Assembly (NCBI GenBank): GCA_020746875.1
Contig: JAGTJL010000004.1
Span: 248,001-312,000 of the forward strand
From: Rhexocercosporidium sp. MPI-PUGE-AT-0058
Lineage: Eukaryota > Ascomycota > Leotiomycetes > Helotiales
DNA length: 64,000 nt
Reading direction: 5' to 3'
Part shown: positions 56,994-64,000 of the stretch, piece after piece
Layout of the letters: each line of letters starts with the position of its first letter
Numbering within the stretch: position 1 is the stretch's first letter
Program-made: the position numbers and the translations under genes
Notes under the pieces: model-generated
The model's database searches: none
The model's input: only the letters and a program-made list of their open reading frames with translations
Told to the model about the DNA's origin: nothing

Positions 56994-59900
56994 ATGTCTT
57001 TGGCTAGTCTTGATTGGTTGGAAGAGCAATTGGAAGCGATTAAGGGCTCTGGAAACTGGACTTTGAGCATCAGGCTCTTGGATGAAGGCCGGATTGTATA
57101 TATGAACCGATGACGACGACGACGTACATATCATGGAATTACATGACAGACAGGCGTTCTTTCGATGGGGATGCAAAATTGCATGACTTCTTTCTGGGCA
57201 ACGCGAGAAAGAACAGGGTATAGAAATAAACCTAGAGATCCTGCTCAACTCAAATTCTTGTTACCCGTAGAACATGAGGGGAGGGGACATGAGTTGACTC
57301 TAGATTGGTAATATAACCTCCTAGTTCCCCTTTCTCTTCTTTCTCATTCGTCTCTCGCTCAATGTCTTATTGTTCGTGTGTATTTCTTCACCTTAGTATC
57401 TATCTTATCGGAGAAGAGCGAAGTAGCTAGTTTACTTCTGCTTTATCAGTGCATAGCTCAATATTTCACAGTCCGCACCTACAGAGATAGTGGGAAGGCA
57501 ATGGCTGGTAATGATGTCTCATCTCTCGGCCGTCAAGCTAGCGAGCAGGTCGTGTGGTGTCGTGAGGAGGTGGCGTATAAAGTATTGACTTCCCACGCAA
57601 AATATATACGCACTCACTCAAATGAGGAGTTGGCCGGCTTCTACCTGGCGACGTATGATCGTGAGATTAGATGAGGTTTGCAAGAGTTGGCTTGTAAGAA
57701 TTTGCTTGCTTGCTAGTAATGAAGCGTTACCTTCCATTGTTGAGATGTCATTTAAATCGGAAGTTGATAACCTAGGGTAGCTTGTGAAGCTGGGATGTCG
57801 TGCAGGCGGAAACAGAAGGCGGAATGAAGAGAGAGGATGGAATGGGTTGATATGGTGCTGTGGGTTTTAGATTTTTTGTCAGTTTTAGTATTCTTGCTAT
57901 TCTTGTGGTTGAGTACTCATAGTTCTGATGCATTCTTTTGGAATTTTTCTCGACTTCCTAGCTTGAATGTACTTACTGTAAGAAAAATGGGAGGTAGGAA
58001 TTGTGACCAAGGACTCAAAGTAAAGAGTCGTGGGTTCATTGGAACTTGAGGGCAGGGCTTGGAGGAGTTGCGTAGTGTCAGTGGCTGTATTTGCCGTTTC
58101 AGAATCTATCCGTGGATACCTTCTTTGATCGAGGACGGAATTGTTCTTATAGCTCTTTACAAAGGGATTGAAGGTGAAGGGAAAGGGAATATGGCATAAT
58201 CGGGATCACTTGGTCTCAGGACGGTATCATTATGAGGAACGCAGAGTGCATGTGTTTTGTACACCTTGACGGTAGCGAATCGATGGTGTGATTACATCAC
58301 TGTGTTTTGGTGGATATGTCTCAAACTTCAACTATCTGACATCACATTAGGAACGAATGTCGGAATCTGGAATAATTTTATGCAAAGACGTAGAGCTCTC
58401 TCGAGGGTGTCTTAAAGCTCTGGTTGGTATATATATACACACGCATCCTCTCCAAGAGAGTCTGAGTGGCGTGGGTTCTGGGATGGGGTTTTCGTTGTTA
58501 CTGTCAAGCTCTGATCTGTTGTCATTTGTCGGATAGTACTCTCCGTCAGTGACGAGAGGATCTAAAATAGATTCTTAGATGAGAAGCATGTTGATCTCTT
58601 CTTCTGAATAGTAGATGGAAGGCTGGGGAAAGGTAGTGTTGCTGACGTAGAGAAGCAAAATATTTTGACGTGACGATAGAAAGTAGCAGCATCGAGTCAA
58701 AATCCGTGATTAATGCACGTTTTGGTTGCGGTCTTCCTGGATACAAACAGGGAGAATTTTGTAGGAATATTTTCTCCTAGAGGATGGCTTTGGATTGGGA
58801 AGTAGTACAGTACGTTGATGACTGGTCAGGGATTAGGAGAGTTTGCTGGAGATTTGTTCCTGGTATCAATCTAAGGGAGAATTGATATGGTGAAAGAATG
58901 GGTATAAACATCATTGTGAACTCTCACTAGCAGTTAAAAACGGAATCGTACAACTGAAGGAGGCCTGGAGAGAGAAGCTGATTGAGATACGTTGAGGATT
59001 TTTGTGGAGTGGAATATCGACTTAGCTTCCCACCCTTTCATGTACATGCTTCGGCGTCCTCGTGTTGATGTGAGTTTGAGAAGCTTTGAGTAAGATCAGT
59101 AATCGTGGTTTGTTGCCAATTCCTGAGTTTATTTGGTGGAAGACGCCTTTCTGATATGCATATTCGGCTGCTCTACACCTAGTGGAACTTTGCTGAGTCC
59201 ATGAGCCAGCTTTGGGTGTTGTAGAAAGGTTTAACTAAGGTACTAAGGATCTAGTAGGTTAAAAGGAGATTTCACCACGATTACCTTCTGTCCAGGATTT
59301 CGTTGAGGGTGATTGGTACCCTGAGAGTGTTTGGGATTTTGGACCGAGACTGGATGGGTTTACAGACACATAAAAGGAGTTGTTGAGGAAAACCATATTT
59401 GAATAATCATTTCACAAATAATCGTTTTGTCGTCATATCTTTTTCTGTTGCTGACATCTCTCAATCTTCCTTTCATGTCCTAGGATAATGAGTGTCTCGC
59501 TAACGCCTTTCATTCATACGTCCATACACTTCCCGAACTTGAATCGCAACACTCGTTTTCAAACTTGCCGCTAAGCAGTACAAACTCAACTTTCTTTTGT
59601 CCAACACTGAGGTATCGAGGGATAATCTTGCAGCCCTAGCCTCTGAGGTAAGCCAGATATATATATACCTCAAAAAACTAAACAAGACACCCACAATTCA
59701 ATGGACGGACTGACTCAGATGAGAACACTTCCTTACCTGTTAGCATTCCAGTCTCTCTGAGAGGATGGCTGGATATATGAGGCAAAGAATGAAGATACAT
59801 TCGTAGCCGCCTTTGTTTTACATTATTGCTGTCACGAACACCATCACTGTCATCTTCATTGCCAAGCACCAGACACACGAAAGCGAAAGCTGAAAGAACG

Positions 59901-60978
59901 TAAGATGTCACCCCCTCAGACAAAGGATCAAGCAGGTTGAGTGGCAGACCGAGCAGATGTTACCGGGTATTGACGCCGTTCCTCGATGATACAAGGGATG
60001 AGATTTGCGAAGTACGCTTCGTAAATTCAATCATGGTTGCTTTGTGCTTCAGTCTTGATTTCCCCGTGGAACGGAGGGTTGAGGTTTTTATACAATTTAG
60101 GTAGGGGAGGGAGAAGCTGCGGTATTGTAGTGTAGCTAGAGATAGCTACCAGGCTGAGATTTCTGGTGATCCGGCCTAGCGTCTACTCCGCTGGCTGGCA
60201 GGTACAGTACAGTAGAAACATGAACTAACATAAAAACGAAAAAGAAAAAAACATACATAATTGGAAAAGTGGCGCATACCGTACCGTATCACGCGGGAAA
60301 ACGACAATATCATAGACACAAAACTCAAACCTCACTAGCTTTCGTAATGAACATGTGACGCAGTGAGGTAGGTAATGAGCGCGTGACAGAGGAGCGTGAG
60401 CGCAACAGACGGAAAGAAAGAAAGGAACAGTCATTGGATCAAGTACACTTGCATTTCTTCATTTAAATACCCCCTTCCCGCTCAGCCGCTGCTTCTCAAG
60501 TGCCCAAGCAGATATGTACCTCTACTCTATCCACCACCACCGTTTCTTTCCTAGCACTTAAGCCAGGTCTTGAATATGTCGCAGAAGGAAAGTCAAGCAA
60601 ACGGAAAAAGGCGAAGCAAACCGACCAACTAACTGAAGAAGCGCAATAGAATACAATGGTGTCTTGGTAAACCGTCATTCGTCGTTCGGTCATTCGTGAA
60701 CGGTGTAGATACGGACGTAGTGGCAAGTAGAAAAGGAACTGCTACTCCTGTAGAGGAAGGAAGATGCTTTACCATATCCACCATCATCAAGCCAGGTCTG
60801 TCATGATTTCTGCGCCAGAAGAACAAAAGTAGTGGTTCCGCAGCGCTGTAACAACTGCCCCCCAGTCAAAATGCCTTCCTTTCTGAGCCTCTGCTTCTCC
60901 CAGCCTGCATATCTTGTTTCATCCTGAACAAGCCAACGCCCCTTCTTAACTTACACGTCCTCAGGAAACAGATGGGGC
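56994..60978. other. Four-kb gene-poor gap
   Basis: Only short open frames occur on either strand (the longest about 98 codons at 57378, +), with no recognisable domain. There is a TATATATATACACAC tract near 58428. The + strand becomes purine-rich in places (e.g. 57760-58200). It may hold a long untranslated transcript or regulatory region; I see nothing specific. Confidence 0.5.
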
Positions 60979-62163
60979 TCAGAAAAAGAGATAGGCGAGC
61001 AGGAAACTGAATAAACAAAGTGCCGCGACGATTTGAAGTGGGACACCTTGGTTGGATTGAACCTGATGAGCCATGTTGTTGACTGTCTCGTTGTTGGTCT
61101 CCCCCTTGGCTACCTTGCGCATCCGCAGACCACCCTCTTGTGCGTATGATGAGATTGTAGCTTGGGCATCGGCAAGCTTGGCCTTCATCTCTTCGTAGGA
61201 CATGGGGGCTGCATTGCTGACTGCTGCGGGAATAGAGCTTGCGAGGTTGGAGCCAGATGACTTAGCGGATTGGGTGTCGGTATCTGGCTTGGTTCCGATG
61301 GTAGAACGGCGAGTCTCGGGGGTATAGGTCGCTTCTGGAGATGGAGAGCGTTGGTTGCTGTAAGCTGGAGGAGCAGTGTCGGGGGTATCAACCTAGCACC
61401 TATTAGCGCAGTTTATTATGGGCAGAAGGGAACCATACAGAGTGGTTAGAGGCACCGTTCACGCCATTCTTCATGGGTGTAACAGCAGCTGCGGCACTTC
61501 CTGGAGCGAGATAAACAACCCGGATCTTCTTCTCTTGAACACTTGATCTCTCGGCCTCATCAACGTGCTGCCACTGTGTCCTGTCAGTCGGTATACCTGG
61601 CAGATGAGGTCTGCGATTCTTACAATTGACTGGATGTTGGTAAACTCCTTATCGGCAGTGACTGCGACAGATTGGACCAGGAACTTGTCTCTGCACTTGA
61701 TATCCAAAGGAGGATCCTGTTTCATCGCCTGCAGAAGAACTGCGGGGAAACCATCAGCACCGAAATATTTCCTCGAGACCTGACAGGCACGAGATGGCAC
61801 ATACCAGTAACCTCAACCTCCTTTCCTGGCTCGATTCTTCCTGAGTTGGGGCGGACACAGTATCTGTAACCTTTGTCAATGATATCTCGAGGGGTCATGT
61901 GGGAGGTGCGCCGTACTGCTTAGGAGCGGTGGTCTTGACCTGCAGAACGAACAGATGGTCAGCATGCTTTGTATATATGTAGATGCGCAAGACGGAGTAA
62001 CATACCTTGAAGGCAACGGGTGTACGATTGGTATTTCTGATCTTGAGCGATTGCGACACCTCGGTGGTAAATGGCCCTGTTGCTTTGTCAGATTCCCCCT
62101 GTGAGCAAAGGTAGCGTACATACGGGTGAAGGCAAGCTCGGTGGGTTCGATCTCTACAGACAT
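60979..62163 (-). CDS. SCS2: VAP/Scs2-type ER membrane contact protein
   Basis: Seven exons, 62163-62124, 62076-62006, 61939-61917, 61863-61805, 61739-61624, 61573-61439 and 61392-60979, give 285 aa. An MSP domain fills residues 1-125 and contains the VAP signature VAFKVKTTAPKQYCVRPNSG (34-53), which binds FFAT motifs. A disordered Ser/Pro/Thr-rich linker, a coiled coil (YEEMKAKLADAQATISS) and a tail anchor of about 20 hydrophobic residues (IVAALCLFSFLLAYLFF) complete it. Scs2-type proteins tether the ER to the plasma membrane and other organelles and recruit lipid-regulatory proteins such as Opi1 in yeast. The start at 62163 gives the conserved MSVEIEPTELAFTR. Confidence 0.94.
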
Positions 62164-62780
62164 GATTGCAGATTGTAGAAGGTATTATTGCAGCTGCCTG
62201 GAGATTGGCAAAGTGGGTGGTATTTGTGTGAAAGCAAGGACACTCAGATCGAAGAGGTTGTCGCGGATATGTACCAGGCGATCTGGACAAAGAGGTAGTT
62301 AGGAGAAGGAAGGAGAAGTGATTGTTGGCGAAGGCGAAGGAAGAAAAATATATCAGGTGCAGAGTCGTGAAAAGTGAAGTGGTGGTGGTGAGAGACAGTG
62401 TTTGATTCACTCGAGAGTTTGTTCTTATTATTGTCTTGGTTGATTGATGTTGGTACGGGAGGGTGATCATGGACTCTCCCTCGTCGCTCTCCCCTTCGGC
62501 TCCACCAACAGGTTCTTGGGCCGATGGTTCCTCGCTAAAACGTCATTCACCGGGGTGTCGCTAGCTAGACTGCAAGGGTGGGCCTAGTTGCCAAGACTCC
62601 AGACTACTTTACCAATACCACCAGATACCATATTCATTCCATTCTGGACCGATTACCCCTCCGTAAATAAAAGCAACAGCTTCGAAGAGCTGCTCCACTT
62701 CTCCCCTTACATACTCGACTACCCATTGACCACTTCGAACGTCCCAGAAACACTCCACTACTTCTTCCACAATACTCAAG
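62164..62780. promoter_or_regulatory. Divergent promoter between the VAP and UBX genes
   Basis: 0.6 kb separating two divergent starts. The right end (62580-62780) is C/A-rich, like a fungal leader. No gene is seen. Confidence 0.5.
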
Positions 62781-63956
62781 ATGACAAACACCGATCTGGC
62801 AGTCCTTTTGGACATGGGCTTCGACAAGGAGAGAGCAGAGCTGGCGTACAAGAAGACTGGGTCTTGTAAGACCCTTCAAATTTTCTTATTCTCTATTATC
62901 TCCCCAATGCTAATAAGCCTCCTTACAGTGAACCCAGCCCTACAATGGCTCGAGGACAACCAAGACAAATCCTGGGAGGAGATCAGCGCAGCAGCCGCCA
63001 CCGCCGCCGAGGAAGAAGAGACCAACCCAAGCATCGAAGCCGCACCCTTGAAGGAAGGAGAGGTGGCACAGTCTCTGGTATGCGATATCTGCGGCAGAAA
63101 GTTGCGAAGTATGGCACAAGCTGAGGCTCATGGGGAGAGAACGTATGATTCCTTACCCCACTACAATGGAGGGGTAAATCTGGTGCTGACTGCGGGGTAT
63201 CTGTAGTGGCCATGATAAGTTCTCTGAGTCTACTGAGGAGATCGCGCCTTTGACTGAGGAGGAGAAGAAGGCGAGACTGCAGGAGTTGAAGGAGAAGGCT
63301 GCTGCGAAGAAGGCTTTGAAGGCCATCCAGGATAGAGAGGAGGCGAAGGCCAACGAGGTACAGACAAGCCCACATCCAGCATTTCTCCGAAGAATGTACA
63401 TCATAAGGCAAGCTGCTAACACTTTTGCCTTTGCTAGAAAATCCGGATGAAGTCGACAAAGGAGGTCCAGGATGCAAAGGAGAACCTAGCCAAGCAAGAG
63501 CAGATCAAGGCCGCCGCAAAGAAGCGCCAGGAGAAAGTCGACGATCTGGCAGCGAAGCGTCGTATTCAAGAGAAGATTGCCGCAGACAAGGAGGCACGCA
63601 GACTCAAGGCAGAGGCACAAAAGGCAGAACGTGAGGGTCGCGCTCCACCACCAGACCCAACACTTGCCGCCGCCGCGACCGCCCAAGCCAGCTCTAGTGG
63701 GGCCTCAGCGCCCAAGAAGGAGGTCACGGAAGCTCGTCTCAGACTTCAGACTGCAACTGGCGTTGTGATGAAGACTTTCCCGGTGGATACTACATTGTTT
63801 GAGGTCGCACAATCTCTAGAGAGCGAGAATGCTGGAGCTCCAGTTGAAAGCTTCACCATGACCTATCCCAAGAAGACGTTCTCCGGGGGTGTCGATTTCT
63901 CGAAGACATTGAAGGAGGCTGGCCTTGCGCCAAGTGCTGTATTGATCGTCAAGTAA
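62781..63956 (+). CDS. UBA-UBX domain protein (UBXN1/SAKS1-like)
   Basis: Four exons, 62781-62865, 62929-63142, 63207-63357 and 63438-63956, give 322 aa. A UBA domain lies at about 4-41 (LAVLLDMGFDKERAELAYKKTG, NPALQWLEDNQD), binding ubiquitin. A short C2H2-like element (CDICGRKLRSMAQAEAHGERTGH, about 80-102) follows, then a Lys/Glu/Ala-rich coiled coil (about 110-215) and a C-terminal UBX domain (about 240-322; RLRLQTATGVVMKTFPVDTTL). UBX domains bind Cdc48/p97, so this should link ubiquitinated substrates to the Cdc48 segregase. The gene ends 44 bp before the window end and is complete. Confidence 0.93.
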
Positions 63957-64000
63957 GCTCGATTGCACTTGAATCATACACGATGGCTTTACGATACTAC

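Overview
The window is nuclear DNA from a filamentous ascomycete (Pezizomycotina, perhaps a Leotiomycete; the class is a guess). The evidence is many short introns (42 to about 140 nt) with GT..AG ends and CTAAC/CTAAT-like branch sites, C/T-rich leaders, and fungal genes such as palA/RIM20, a lysine-type second aconitase, LST8, a SCY1-like pseudokinase, a sphingolipid delta-4 desaturase, a VAP/Scs2 protein and a UBA-UBX protein. I re-spliced most genes by hand; the models given below stay in frame across every junction.

Layout. (1) 1-9180: about 9 kb with no gene I can support. (2) 9181-15643: a compact trio of accessory genes: a stand-alone soluble HMG-CoA reductase catalytic domain (+), a 14-TM MFS exporter (-) and an alcohol-acetyltransferase-family acyltransferase (+). 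(3) 16776-22427: two damaged genes on the minus strand: an ankyrin-repeat gene with three frame breaks and a secreted double-propeller phytase gene with one in-frame TAA. (4) 23077-24002: a small secreted cysteine-containing protein gene with a 10-nt microexon. (5) 24707-63956: dense conserved genes: SCYL1/Cex1-like (-), a PHD-finger protein (+), LST8 (-), a Q/S-rich coiled-coil protein (+), palA (+), small membrane proteins, aconitase 2 (-), a 1395-aa disordered protein with three Trp motifs (+), a dihydroceramide desaturase (+), a 4-kb gene-poor gap, Scs2/VAP (-) and a UBX protein (+).

The window therefore splits into a variable, partly decaying left third and a conserved housekeeping right part covering pH signalling, TOR, tRNA/COPI-related transport, lysine synthesis, sphingolipids, ER contact sites and the Cdc48/ubiquitin system. 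The most interesting signal is the HMG-CoA reductase/exporter/acyltransferase trio. An extra HMG-CoA reductase beside an efflux pump is the pattern seen as self-resistance in statin clusters. No polyketide or terpene synthase is visible here, so that reading is only a hypothesis. I saw no tRNA, rRNA, CRISPR array or intact transposon.
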